Assembly (NCBI RefSeq): GCF_013177315.1
Contig: NZ_CP053661.1
Span: 3,410,001 to 3,474,000 of the forward strand
Reading direction: 5' to 3'
Length of the DNA stretch: 64,000 bases
From: Thermoleptolyngbya sichuanensis A183
GTDB taxonomy: Bacteria; Cyanobacteriota; Cyanobacteriia; Elainellales; Elainellaceae
The notes beneath the pieces are model-generated. The model was not told the origin of the DNA. It saw nothing but the letters and a program-made list of their open reading frames with translations, and ran no database searches. Shown piece after piece: positions 52,642 through 61,180 of this stretch; the first letter of the stretch is position 1; every line of letters begins with the position of its first letter. The position numbers were made by a program, and so were the translations under genes.

Positions 52642-53613
52642 TTACGCACTTAGACTAGTATCGCACAGAATGGCATCAACCATACCCCGTACTACGTCTT
52701 TCATCTTTCGCTGGGCCAGCCAGCCTAACTTTTCATGAGCCTTTTGGGGACTGCCTCGGTTGACGGCAATTTCAGACGGTCGAAACAAGGACTTGTCGAT
52801 TTCAATGTAAGCCGTCCAATCTAATCCCACATAGGCAAAGACTTCGGCCACAAAATCTTCCAGACAATGGGTTTCACCTGTAGCAATCACATAATCCTCA
52901 GGCTGTGGAGCCTGCAACATTAGATACATTGCTTCGACATACTCTGCTGCCCATCCCCAGTCCCGCCGAATTGAGATATCGCCCAGGTACAGTCGCTCTG
53001 CACGACCTTTTGAGATTTCGATCGCAGTGGTCACCACTTTTTGAGTGACAAAGCGCCTGGGACGGAGCGGAGATTCGTGGTTGAACAAAATGCCAGAGCA
53101 GGCGAAGAGATTGTAGGCCTCTCGGTAGTTGGCAACCTGCCAGTGGGCAGCGGCCTTGGCAACGGCGTAGGGACTGCGTGGAGAAAAGGCAGTGGTTTCA
53201 TCGGCTGTGCGATCGCCCGTGTTGCCAAAGCATTCACTAGAGCCAGCGTTGTAGAACTTGATGGGGGCATTGATAAAGCGAATCGCCTCTAGCAGATTGA
53301 GCGTGCCTAGGGTGATGCTTTCCATCGTTTCTACGGGCTGCTCAAACGACAGCCCAACGGAGGTCTGCCCAGCCAGATTGTAGATTTCGTCGGGTTTGAC
53401 CCGATGAATCACTTGCAGGACGCTGCGGAAGTCATTAAGCGCCATTGAGTGCAGCACCAGGCGATCGCGGATGTCCAGCCGATCCAAGTTTTTAAACGAC
53501 GAAACCTGGGCATCGCGGGAGGTTCCATGAACTGTGTAACCCTTTTCGAGCAAAAACCTCGCCAGGTATGCTCCGTCTTGTCCCGAAACGCCGCAAATCA
53601 GCGCCGTTTTCAT
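52642..53613 (-). CDS. gmd: GDP-mannose 4,6-dehydratase
   Basis: 323-aa NADP-dependent extended SDR that makes GDP-4-keto-6-deoxymannose, precursor of GDP-fucose, GDP-rhamnose and related sugars. ALICGVSGQDGAYLARFLLE is the family N terminus, NLAGQTSVGLSFEQPVETME the substrate loop, SPYAVAKAAAHWQVANYREA the YxxxK site, and LYLGDISIRRDWGWAAEYVE the dehydratase signature. The frame is open to 53676, but the ATG at 53613 gives the exact family N terminus and follows the upstream stop by five bases. No GDP-fucose synthase or reductase is in the window, so the final sugar is unknown. Confidence 0.96.
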   Translation of the reverse strand: MKTALICGVSGQDGAYLARFLLEKGYTVHGTSRDAQVSSFKNLDRLDIRDRLVLHSMALNDFRSVLQVIHRVKPDEIYNLAGQTSVGLSFEQPVETMESITLGTLNLLEAIRFINAPIKFYNAGSSECFGNTGDRTADETTAFSPRSPYAVAKAAAHWQVANYREAYNLFACSGILFNHESPLRPRRFVTQKVVTTAIEISKGRAERLYLGDISIRRDWGWAAEYVEAMYLMLQAPQPEDYVIATGETHCLEDFVAEVFAYVGLDWTAYIEIDKSLFRPSEIAVNRGSPQKAHEKLGWLAQRKMKDVVRGMVDAILCDTSLSA

Positions 53614-53618
53614 AGCCG

Positions 53619-54173
53619 CTATGGATTCAAACGCAACCGGTTTTTCAAAGAAACCCATGCTGTGCGGAGCTTCCAAAACTTGCTGCTTTGCATAGATTCG
53701 ATCTGTTGCTGCAAGTTGCTGATCTTGAGCTTTGTTTTTTGCAGGCGATCGCGCAACTTCTGCTTATCCCCTTTGAGTTGCTCAATCCGAGATTGCCGCT
53801 CAGCTAGTTGTGATTGTAGCTGTTCTGCGTGCGATCGCAATTGTAGGGCTTGCACCTCTAGAGTCTTGGCGTAAGACTGAACCTGTTCTAGGGAGAGATA
53901 CACTTCCTGAAGTTGTTTGTTCAGTTCTTGGATCTGTTCCTGCTGGTGTTGGATTTGTTCCTGCTGGTGTTGGATCTGTTCCTGCTGGTGTTGGATTTGT
54001 TCCTGCTGATACTTTTGAAATTGATCTTGTCTTTGGAATAAGCTTTGATACTCATAATTTAAAGACAAGAAGCGCTCACGCGACATAGTAACAGAATGGT
54101 CACGCGCCTCAATAATTTTCCAGAGATTGCTAATACATGAATATGAAAAATCTGTATCTAGATTGTTATCCAT
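53619..54173 (-). CDS. Coiled-coil protein with QEQIQHQ repeats
   Basis: 184-aa protein, mostly coiled coil. Residues about 57-82 contain the heptad QEQIQHQ four times, encoded by a near-perfect 21-bp tandem DNA repeat (about 53933-54003), so length may vary by slippage in whole heptads. The C terminus QQIESMQSSKFWKLRTAWVS is shared with the sulfotransferase encoded at 54954-56144 (MESSKFWKIKRFLSSL). This tail motif is frequent at the ends of cyanobacterial glycosyltransferases, suggesting a common docking element. Its start overlaps the upstream sulfotransferase-like gene by 8 bp, and the gmd start follows five bases downstream, so these are coupled. Confidence 0.8.
   Translation of the reverse strand: MDNNLDTDFSYSCISNLWKIIEARDHSVTMSRERFLSLNYEYQSLFQRQDQFQKYQQEQIQHQQEQIQHQQEQIQHQQEQIQELNKQLQEVYLSLEQVQSYAKTLEVQALQLRSHAEQLQSQLAERQSRIEQLKGDKQKLRDRLQKTKLKISNLQQQIESMQSSKFWKLRTAWVSLKNRLRLNP
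53933..54003. repeat. 21-bp tandem repeat encoding QEQIQHQ
   Basis: Unit TGTTCCTGCTGGTGTTGGAT on the plus strand (plus one base), about 3.4 copies with T/C changes; in frame with the coiled-coil gene on the minus strand. Confidence 0.92.
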
Positions 54174-54957
54174 AACCTAATAGTCTGTTTGCTTCTACAC
54201 AAGACTCATTTTTCTGGGTGTCAACATAGTATTCGGAATCAGTATAACTTTTTAGTCGTGTGATAACATCCAGATTAAATCCCCTAGACCCAACAGCAGG
54301 TTGACTATCACCTGTACACTGCCTGAAGTATTTAAACTTTTCCAAGAAACTCGCACTGTACTGAATCTCTAAGCACTCACACAATTCTTTAATCTGAGCC
54401 TCTGGCTCCTCACAAATATCTTCGTAGTGAAAAATTCGATGTTTGCAAACAGACTTTGCGTAACGTAAATAGCGTATGCCAAAATCTTCAGCACTTAAGA
54501 AACGGAAGCTTTCTGGCACTTTTTCTGCAAAGGATTTAATAATTGATGTATAGACATCTTCTGCTCTCCTAGTAATTACCGCAGAGCAGCATTCAAAATC
54601 GCCATGCGATAAGTAGACCTCCTGCTCCAGAACATAGCTAGGAGTGAGAATATCTTGAACAAGGAGATCCCCCAGAAAATTGACAGATGGCCAGTCTCGA
54701 ATAATAAGATTCAACTGACGTTCATGAGCTTTTTGAGAAAAGTATCTAATCTTTTGGATGTATGTTTGTGACCTTAGAACATCAACTTCTTCGTCCGAAA
54801 TTAACTTCCACCATTCATGAGCCTGTTGCTCAGGAGGAACAACAGAAGCATGAGGATTAACCTCGGACAGAACCAAGTTTCCGGGAATACAACCAATGCA
54901 TCTATTAATCAAGGTTCCACCGGAGCGGGCAAAAGCGTAAAACACCGCAAGCTTCAT
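54166..54957 (-). CDS. Sulfotransferase-like protein
   Basis: 263-aa P-loop-type protein. The N terminus AVFYAFARSGGTLINRCIGC resembles the 5'-phosphosulfate loop of PAPS-dependent sulfotransferases (RSGGT like RSGTT). CCSAVITRRAEDVYTSIIKS matches the 3'-phosphate-binding R-x-D/E-x-x-S region, and FHYEDICEEPEAQIKELCEC the YEDL element seen in the family. It probably transfers sulfate from PAPS to a glycan. The start at 54957 overlaps the previous gene's stop by ATGA, direct evidence of translational coupling. The stop overlaps the next start by 8 bp. Substrate not deducible. Confidence 0.82.
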   Translation of the reverse strand: MKLAVFYAFARSGGTLINRCIGCIPGNLVLSEVNPHASVVPPEQQAHEWWKLISDEEVDVLRSQTYIQKIRYFSQKAHERQLNLIIRDWPSVNFLGDLLVQDILTPSYVLEQEVYLSHGDFECCSAVITRRAEDVYTSIIKSFAEKVPESFRFLSAEDFGIRYLRYAKSVCKHRIFHYEDICEEPEAQIKELCECLEIQYSASFLEKFKYFRQCTGDSQPAVGSRGFNLDVITRLKSYTDSEYYVDTQKNESCVEANRLLGYG

Positions 54958-56144
54958 AGATACATCCCACAACGTTTGGTCGTCAAACTTGACAAAAATC
55001 GCTTAATCTTCCAAAACTTGCTGCTTTCCATCTGCTTAATTCTGTTCTCTAGAATCCTCAAATTTTGAACAGTTTCGCATAATTGACGTTCCTGCTCCGA
55101 AACTCTGGCTTTCAATCTCTTGACTGCGGAAGACTTTCTCTTGATAACTGATTTTGCAGTAGCCAGTTTCTCCTGAGTGTGCGAAAGTTCTTGACTGATT
55201 TCCGCAAGACAAGAATTCCTGAGAGACAGTTCTTGTTTAGTAGAAGACAGTTCTTGTTTGGTAGAAGACAGTTCACCTTCAATAGAACTGATCCTCGTCT
55301 CGGCGGCACACAGATCAGAATAGACTTCAGATGAAAGCCGTTGATAAAAACACAAATTTTGCCAAGTTAATTCATCCCTCGACTTGTAGCCTAGTTTTTC
55401 TGGCAATCCTCCTGCAACATTTTGAAGCTCTTCCAGGATCTCGTCATCCAGGAAATTAATCCAGTCCCCTTCTATGCCTTTCCTGAGATGCGCCTGAAGA
55501 TCTTGAAGCCCTTTTTTTCGACCTGTCAGACTCTCAAATCTATACTCCTCCAGAACCTCTCTTAAAGTATTTTCGGGCGCATCTATTCCGAAGCCTCTGA
55601 AAAGATCCATGAAAACTTTGACATTATTCTTTGATGTCAAGTCTTCATATTTAATGAGAACAATATTCTTGTCCTTTGAGGATGCATTAATCCACGAGCG
55701 AATTGACTCAAATAAATCAAAACTATCCAATAATCGAATACTCTGTTTTAGTCCTTCTTTTTCAGGCTTTGAGTTAAGCAATTCCCTAATCAATGACACA
55801 TCATCTACAATTGCCTGATGCGAATATTTCATAGAGAAGTACCAAGAAACGAGCATATCTCTCGGATCTCTCGTCACAAAAAAGGCAAAAGATGGGGAAT
55901 GTGCCATTGCTCTGGCCCTGCAAAAGCTCTCATAGTCTACGTAGAGCGGTGTGATCACCGTATTGTCTGGAAATGGCTCATTAAAAACTTTCTCAGTCGG
56001 CTTCTGAACACCATATTTTAAGAGTAATTCATCTTCATAAAAATATGGCTGCAACCCTGAAAACTCTTGTACCCTGGAGTCTGAAAAGATAGCACGAACC
56101 CATTGGCTTGCAGTTTTATGGGTGCAACAATGAAAAATGTTCAT
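54954..56144 (-). CDS. Sulfotransferase domain protein with coiled-coil tail
   Basis: 396-aa protein. Residues 1-265 form a sulfotransferase domain: MNIFHCCTHKTASQWVRAIF (5'-PSB-like KTASQW), FAFFVTRDPRDMLVSWYFSM (3'-phosphate-binding R-D-P-R-D...S) and VLIKYEDLTSKN (YEDL). Residues about 285-385 are coiled coil, including two DNA-repeated ELSSTKQ units. The tail MESSKFWKIKRFLSSLTTKR is the same end motif as in the 184-aa coiled-coil protein. PAPS-dependent sulfation of a surface polysaccharide is the likely role. First gene of the coupled run 56144-52642; the upstream 380 bp holds MITE copy B. Confidence 0.88.
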   Translation of the reverse strand: MNIFHCCTHKTASQWVRAIFSDSRVQEFSGLQPYFYEDELLLKYGVQKPTEKVFNEPFPDNTVITPLYVDYESFCRARAMAHSPSFAFFVTRDPRDMLVSWYFSMKYSHQAIVDDVSLIRELLNSKPEKEGLKQSIRLLDSFDLFESIRSWINASSKDKNIVLIKYEDLTSKNNVKVFMDLFRGFGIDAPENTLREVLEEYRFESLTGRKKGLQDLQAHLRKGIEGDWINFLDDEILEELQNVAGGLPEKLGYKSRDELTWQNLCFYQRLSSEVYSDLCAAETRISSIEGELSSTKQELSSTKQELSLRNSCLAEISQELSHTQEKLATAKSVIKRKSSAVKRLKARVSEQERQLCETVQNLRILENRIKQMESSKFWKIKRFLSSLTTKRCGMYL

Positions 56145-56523
56145 GCTTTAACTCCTCTCTCTAACACCGTACTAATCAGAACTAATCAGATCTGGTACGG
56201 CTACAACTGTGTCTTGTCCCTGGTTGACTGACACAAGTCCCGAAAGCCCAGAAAATTCGTTGTCTTGGGATCGAAGCCCATAGCTCCTGAGTTGGAGCCG
56301 GAGGGCTTGGTCAGAGGAGCTTTTGGGCCAGCGTCCCCTACGAGAAATCAGGGGTTTCCAGAGATGTGTCAGGCAGTCAGGGCGATCCCTCCAGCGCGAT
56401 CGCCATTCTGTCTGGTATGACGTAGCAATGCATACTATAGCCTTACAGGCTACCAAGTCATGGGATGCTTTTGTGCAAGAAATTTCATTTTCTAGAACGC
56501 GAACTTTACAAAGCTGGGTGGCT
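56145..56523. other. Intergenic region with MITE copy B
   Basis: 379 bp between two minus-strand genes. Apart from the MITE (56220-56380), nothing gene-like is present. The promoter for the sulfotransferase operon must lie in or beside the MITE. Confidence 0.6.
56220..56380 (+). mobile_element. 161-bp MITE, copy B
   Basis: Same 161-bp length and nearly identical interior as copies A and C. Left end CTGGTTGACTGACACAAGTC, right end (reverse complement) CTGACTGCCTGACACATCTC. Flanks GTCTTGTCC and GGCGATCCC do not match, so no target duplication remains. This copy is older or has undergone flank exchange. Confidence 0.9.
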
Positions 56524-57213
56524 CTACCCAACCAGGTTGTATTTCAAAATGCAGTAAATGGCGCGGAAGCCGTCTTTCCAGCCGATTTTCTTGCCTTCTT
56601 TGTAGGTGCGGCCGTAATAGGAAATGCCCACCTCATAGATGCGGCAGCCTGCCTTGGCGACCTTGGCGGTGATTTCTGGCTCAAAGCCAAAGCGGTTTTC
56701 CTGAATGCGGATAGACTGGATTACCTCGCGGCGAAAGGCTTTGTAGCAGGTTTCCATATCGCTGAGGTTGATATTGGTCAGCATGTTCGACAGCAGCGTT
56801 AGGAACTTGTTGCCCACCATGTGCCAAAAGTAGACCACGCGGTGGGGGCGGCCGCCCATAAAGCGAGAGCCAAACACCACATCGGCTTTGTCATTGAGAA
56901 TCGGCTCTATCAACAGGGGAAACTCCTGGGGGTCATACTCCAGGTCGGCATCTTGCACAATGACGACATCGCCCGTTGCCGCCGCAAAGCCCGTCCGCAG
57001 GGCGGCTCCCTTGCCGCGATTTTTGGGATGATAAATCACCTGGTCTACTAGCGGCTCGATTTGAGATTGCAGCAGTTCGCGGGTGCCGTCGGTCGAGCAG
57101 TCATCAACGATGATGATTTCGAGATCTTGGACGGGCGATCGCCTCACAGCCTCCACCACCTGCCCAATTGTTCCCAATTCGTTGTAGCAGGGCACCACAA
57201 CCGAAAGTTTCAT
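56524..57213 (-). CDS. Dolichol-phosphate-mannose-synthase-like GT2 glycosyltransferase
   Basis: 229-aa GT-A enzyme. [40 protein letters not shown] and [20 protein letters not shown] carry the Asp motifs. [20 protein letters not shown] and [13 protein letters not shown] are DPM1/polyprenyl-phosphate glycosyltransferase blocks. It likely charges undecaprenyl phosphate with a hexose at the inner membrane. No membrane domain, so it is of the short type that may need a flippase partner. First gene of the minus-strand glycan region as read in transcription direction. Confidence 0.93.
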   Translation of the reverse strand: MKLSVVVPCYNELGTIGQVVEAVRRSPVQDLEIIIVDDCSTDGTRELLQSQIEPLVDQVIYHPKNRGKGAALRTGFAAATGDVVIVQDADLEYDPQEFPLLIEPILNDKADVVFGSRFMGGRPHRVVYFWHMVGNKFLTLLSNMLTNINLSDMETCYKAFRREVIQSIRIQENRFGFEPEITAKVAKAGCRIYEVGISYYGRTYKEGKKIGWKDGFRAIYCILKYNLVG

Positions 57214-57427
57214 GCAGTTTGCCCTCCCTCCTCAAACACTTGACCCTGCTCTATGCAGACACGCTCATGCGAACAAGCCCATGCAGGCAAAATGCGTACT
57301 CGTCCACAATCACTCGTCCGCAGTCGAATATCTGACTATAAGTACCATAAAGCGGGGACTCAGTGTTGCTAAATTTTGCACGGTTGGGTTCAGAGTGGCA
57401 GACTGGAGGGCGATCGCGCTTCGTCGC

Positions 57428-57754
57428 TCAGGAAAACACCTGTCGGGCGATCGCCAAAAAAGCATCTGCTTGGGCAATTAGCATCTGAGCGTCTTGTTTC
57501 GAGAGATTAGGATAAATGTCGTAATCGGCACGAGTGCGAAGGGCTTGGGCATCAATCAACTGGCGGTGTAAATCGAGCGGCACTTTTCCTGGGCGAGCGA
57601 GATACTGACCAAAGGCGCTAATCACAGCAGCATGGCTAGAGAAAGAGAGTCCCTTTTTGTCCAAGAGCGCCTCAGCGACGTAAAACAGGGCATAGTACGC
57701 ACGGAAAACAGCAAAATCGTAAACCCATTGCCGATTTCTCAGCGTGCCGATTTC
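57428..57754 (-). pseudogene. HEPN-domain protein remnant lacking its N terminus
   Basis: Open frame of 108 codons without a normal start. FRAYYALFYVAEALLDKKGL, SFSSHAAVISAFGQYLARPG and LHRQLIDAQALRTRADYD match HEPN domain proteins of MNT/HEPN toxin-antitoxin pairs. The N-terminal helix of the family is missing. A 16-bp direct duplication containing CTGAGAAATCGGCA lies exactly at the 5' limit (about 57729-57758) and introduces the upstream in-frame TGA (57755-57757). No nucleotidyltransferase partner lies nearby. A TTG at 57664 could start a 78-aa product. Probably inactive. Confidence 0.72.
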
Positions 57755-57780
57755 TCAGAATGAAAATCAAGCCAAACGCC

Positions 57781-59292
57781 TCAGCGCATATCATAGCCAA
57801 ACAGATTGGGGTCTACCTCTTCCAGATTCAGGTCAGCGAGGCCATATTCAGCCCAGCGGCGCGACACCAAATCCGCCGTGTCGGGGTCGGGGTCTAGCTG
57901 CTTACCCCAGGGGCGATCGCTCTCTGGGTAGATCTTGGTGGTCGCGTCGATGCCCATTTTGCTGCCCAGACCCGGGCGCTCGGTGGCAAAGTCCAGCGAG
58001 TCGAAGGGGTTATCCGGCAGAATGAACACATCCCGCGCTGGGTCCACCTTTGACGTAATCGACCAGACCACCTGGCGCGGATCGCGGACATTGATATCTT
58101 TGTCCACCACCACCACAAATTTCGTATAGCTAAACTGCGGCAGCGCACTCCAAAACGCCAGCGCCGCCCGCCGCGCCTGCCCCGGATAGGATTTGTCAAT
58201 CGACAGCACGGCCACCTTATAGCTCAAGCCCTCCATCGGCAAGAAAAAGTCCACAATTTCCGGCACCTGTTGGCGCAAAATGGGCGTATAAATCCGGTTT
58301 AGCGCCAGTGCCATCATTGCGTCTTCCTTGGGCGGGCGACCGCTGAAGGCGGTGAGATAAATCGGATTTTTGCGGTGGGTCATGCAGTGGAAGCGGATCA
58401 GCGGGCCGTTGGGGTTTGCAGGGCCGTAGTAGCCCATGTGGTCGCCTGCCGGGCCGTCCATCGCCACCTCGCCGGGAGTAATCGTACCCTCCAGCACAAA
58501 TTCTGAATCGGCGGGCACTTCCAAGTCCACCGTCTTGCACTTGGCCAGATGCACGCCGCCGCCGCCGTAGAGGCCAGCAAAGAGCCACTCCGACATGTCG
58601 ATGGGCAGGGGAGTTGCGGCCGCCATCACGAGCATCGGGTCTACCCCAAGGGCGATCGCCACCTCCAGCGTTTCGCCCCGCTCGGCCGCCTTCCGCAAAT
58701 GCCGCGTTGCGCCGCGCACCGAGAGCCACTGCACCGTCATCGTGTTTTTGGATTGCAGTTGGAGGCGATATACGCCCACGTTCACAATTTTGTTTTCAGG
58801 GTCTTTGGTAATCATCAGCCCCAGCGTGATCACCTTGCCCGCGTCGCCCGGATACACCCGCAGCAGTGGCAGCTTAGTCAGATCTACCTCGTCGCCCTTC
58901 AGCACCACCTGCTGACACGGCGGCAAAAGCTCGCGCATGGGCTTGGCCTTCACCACGTCAAACAGGGCCTTGCCCAAGTCAACCGCCTGAGAAATCTTCT
59001 TGGGCGGGCGGGGTTGATACAGCAGGGCCAGCTTTTTGCCCAGCGCTTCCAGTTCTTCGGGCTGCTCCATGTTCATTGCCCAACAGACGCGCTGCACCGT
59101 ACCCATCACGTTCACCGCAACGGGATACTCAGCCCCCTTCACGTTTTCAAACAGCAGGGCCGGGCCGCCGCTTTGCAGCAGGCGATTGGCAATTTCGGCA
59201 ATTTCCAGTTCGGGATCAACCAGCGCCGTAATGCGCCGCAACTGCCCCCGCTGCTCTAGCTGGTTCAAAAATCCCCGCAGATCTCGCGCCAT
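57781..59292 (-). CDS. ubiD: UbiD family decarboxylase
   Basis: 503-aa prenylated-FMN-dependent (de)carboxylase. ARDLRGFLNQLEQRGQLRRI is the family N terminus. PLLRVYPGDAGKVITLGLMI, NVGVYRLQLQSKNTMTVQWL, GPAGDHMGYYGPANPNGPLI and the E-x-x-R...E type acidic residues of the prFMN site (EFVLEGTITPGE) are present. It decarboxylates aromatic or alpha-beta unsaturated acids; in cyanobacteria plastoquinone synthesis is one candidate pathway. The cofactor needs a UbiX prenyltransferase, which is not in this window. The frame opens at 59328; the Met at 59292 (MARDLRGF) fits the family. MITE copy C sits 69 bp upstream. Confidence 0.95.
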   Translation of the reverse strand: MARDLRGFLNQLEQRGQLRRITALVDPELEIAEIANRLLQSGGPALLFENVKGAEYPVAVNVMGTVQRVCWAMNMEQPEELEALGKKLALLYQPRPPKKISQAVDLGKALFDVVKAKPMRELLPPCQQVVLKGDEVDLTKLPLLRVYPGDAGKVITLGLMITKDPENKIVNVGVYRLQLQSKNTMTVQWLSVRGATRHLRKAAERGETLEVAIALGVDPMLVMAAATPLPIDMSEWLFAGLYGGGGVHLAKCKTVDLEVPADSEFVLEGTITPGEVAMDGPAGDHMGYYGPANPNGPLIRFHCMTHRKNPIYLTAFSGRPPKEDAMMALALNRIYTPILRQQVPEIVDFFLPMEGLSYKVAVLSIDKSYPGQARRAALAFWSALPQFSYTKFVVVVDKDINVRDPRQVVWSITSKVDPARDVFILPDNPFDSLDFATERPGLGSKMGIDATTKIYPESDRPWGKQLDPDPDTADLVSRRWAEYGLADLNLEEVDPNLFGYDMR

Positions 59293-59351
59293 GATGAAGA
59301 ACTGTAACGTGTCTCCTCTCATTATCAACGAGATTGGGGCAGTAGTTTTGC

Positions 59352-59530
59352 GGTGCAGAGCTGGTTGCCTGACACAAGTCCCGAAAGCCCAGAAAATTCG
59401 TTGTCTTGGGATCGAAGCCCATAGCTCCTGAGTTGGAGCCGGAGGGCTTGGTCAGAGGAGCTTTTGGGCCAGCGTCCCCTACGAGAAATCAGGGGTTTCT
59501 AGAGATGTGTCAGGCAGTCAGGGTGCAGAG
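59352..59530 (+). mobile_element. 161-bp MITE, copy C, with 9-bp target duplication
   Basis: Body 59361-59521. Ends CTGGTTGCCTGACACAAGTC and (reverse complement) CTGACTGCCTGACACATCTC. GGTGCAGAG is directly repeated at 59352-59360 and 59522-59530. Differs from copy B by very few bases, so transposition is recent. It lies in the divergent gap between ubiD and the 128-aa gene and could alter both promoters. Confidence 0.95.
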
Positions 59531-59645
59531 ATCCACACCCAAATTAGCCAGAAACGTAAACCTTGCAGAATGTAGTTTTTCAACATCCACAAATTGCACC
59601 TCAAATCGCAATTTGGCAATAGTTCAGCTAAATCTGAAAATCGTC

Positions 59646-60032
59646 ATGGCTATCAATCATCACAGTGCAATATCTCAGGTTCGTTTGGGCATTTCGGAAG
59701 CTGAGGAGGGGGAGTTAAGCCGTCAGCTTTGCACGCTGCTGCGGGCGGAGTCTGCCAGAAGCGGAAGGCCGTGGGTGCAATTTTCGCGCCTCGCAGAGCT
59801 GTATCGTCTGCAATATGGAAAGGTGTTGGTGCAACAGTTCAAGCAGGCGGGCTATGCAGATTCATGTCTGTTTTGGCGGGATCATCGGCAGGTGTTTTCG
59901 ACCTACGCCACGCCAGATTCAGGAAATCCCTACGTGGCAGTGTTTGAAATGGTGAACCCGACCCAGGATTTTCGGTGGAGCGATCGCCCTCCTGCTCGTC
60001 GCCGCCGCAAAACATGGCCAACTTGTCCATAA
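59646..60032 (+). CDS. Small hypothetical protein
   Basis: 128-aa soluble protein without a known family. The middle FSRLAELYRLQYGKVLVQQF followed by KQAGYADSCLFWRDHRQVFS looks like a small winged-helix/OST-type module (short helices plus a basic strand), but this is only a suggestion. The tail SDRPPARRRRKTWPTCP is strongly basic. The frame continues upstream through MITE copy C; the ATG at 59646 (MAINHHSAIS) is chosen because codons before it come from the mobile element and spacer. Confidence 0.55.
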   Translation: MAINHHSAISQVRLGISEAEEGELSRQLCTLLRAESARSGRPWVQFSRLAELYRLQYGKVLVQQFKQAGYADSCLFWRDHRQVFSTYATPDSGNPYVAVFEMVNPTQDFRWSDRPPARRRRKTWPTCP

Positions 60033-60137
60033 ACATGACTTCTCACTTTGAAAAGCTGCCCTTAACAAAAATATTACTCATTGCTAAGGGCAATTTTAAG
60101 TTTTACCTAGCAGCCCTAGTCACCTTGTTTCGAGCAT

Positions 60138-60593
60138 CTATTTGTAGTTTTGAATAATGGGCTTGGCCTGACTACAAGCACCAGTCTGCCAAGACTCTGT
60201 AAAGCTGGACAAATCGAGAGCCGCTAACCAAAATTGTTCACCCACCACTCGCCAGTTTACGGAAGGAGCTTTACTCCTGTTGTATGCCGTCTGGGCATTT
60301 TCAGAGAAGCGTTGAACATCGACAAGACAGGCACTCATTAGCGTCGCATCTGCCTTAGTTTGCGCTAATTGCTGGCTAAGCGATAGCTCAGTTTGTTGGC
60401 TAGCCAGCAGAGCTTTTTGAGTCAGCCTGAGCTGCTCTGCTACCATGCTTGAGCTTTGAGCAACATTCCGCAGTCGATATTCTTGAACCGCAGTTGGAAT
60501 ACCGGCAAAGAGAATAAGAAGCGATGCAAGCAAAATAGGGGGTAAGTGAATATCTCTCCAAGAGTTGGGATTGAGATTAGTATGCAGCGTCAT
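60138..60593 (-). CDS. Single-pass membrane protein with coiled coil
   Basis: 151-aa protein. One membrane segment (about 18-36, LPPILLASLLILFAGIPTAV) followed by a helical region (AEQLRLTQKALLASQQTELS) and a C-terminal part with LDLSSFTESWQTGACSQAKP. No family recognised. An in-frame GTG lies three codons upstream at 60602, but AGGAGG ends nine bases before the ATG at 60593 and directly abuts the GTG, so the ATG is preferred. Confidence 0.6.
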   Translation of the reverse strand: MTLHTNLNPNSWRDIHLPPILLASLLILFAGIPTAVQEYRLRNVAQSSSMVAEQLRLTQKALLASQQTELSLSQQLAQTKADATLMSACLVDVQRFSENAQTAYNRSKAPSVNWRVVGEQFWLAALDLSSFTESWQTGACSQAKPIIQNYK

Positions 60594-60913
60594 GGTAGAC
60601 ACCCTCCTCCTGATCAGCGATCAGGTTCCCTGGTAGAAGCCTTGCAGATAGAGAGTTTGAAGCGTTTTCTATGGGCTTTGGCTTACACCTTGATCCTACC
60701 TCTGGCAAGCAGAATTGCTCACTAGGCGCAATTTTTCTTAAGCAGAGCTTATGTACTAAGCAGCTTCTGTACAAGTTATCTGTACAAGCTGTCTGTACAA
60801 GTTAAAAGCGATCGCCCTCCCTAGAAAGTTCAAACAAGTTCAAACAAGCTCAAACAGAGAACTCAAAAAGAGAGGCGATCGCCCAATTCTGACAAAACCC
60901 GGCTTCGCTCGAC
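60594..60913. other. Intergenic region with short repeats
   Basis: 320 bp. Contains three CTGTACAAG(T/C)T units (about 60765-60800) and three CAAACAAGTT-like units (60826-60860). No gene seen. Confidence 0.55.
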
Positions 60914-61180
60914 CTAGCCAAACGCCGCCGCGCTGCGGGTAGGCATTTCCTGCTCATCGTCGATCGTCAGCTTGTGGGGCTTGCAGCGCTTGATGCTGAG
61001 CTTGATTCCCTGTGCGCCTTCTTGCACCAGATCTTCGACGTAGCCGCCCTTGTGTTGTTCTGCTTCCGTTGCACTGGCGAACGGGCCGAAGTAGTAGGTG
61101 CAGCGGGGCGAGTCAGTCACAATTTCCACCCACCAGGCCGCACCTACCGTTTGCAAGATTGATGTCCAGGTTTCTTTCAT
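60914..61180 (-). CDS. DUF1816 family protein
   Basis: 88-aa cyanobacterial protein. WWVEIVTDSPRCTYYFGPFA and GYVEDLVQEGAQGIKLSIKR are the conserved DUF1816 core, a small beta-alpha fold occasionally found next to phycobilisome or CpcD-related genes. Function is not established to my knowledge. The C-terminal extension CKPHKLTIDDEQEMPTRSAA is polar. It starts at ATG 61180 (MKETWTSILQTVG) and is transcribed alone, 338 bp from rlmB. Confidence 0.82.
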   Translation of the reverse strand: MKETWTSILQTVGAAWWVEIVTDSPRCTYYFGPFASATEAEQHKGGYVEDLVQEGAQGIKLSIKRCKPHKLTIDDEQEMPTRSAAAFG

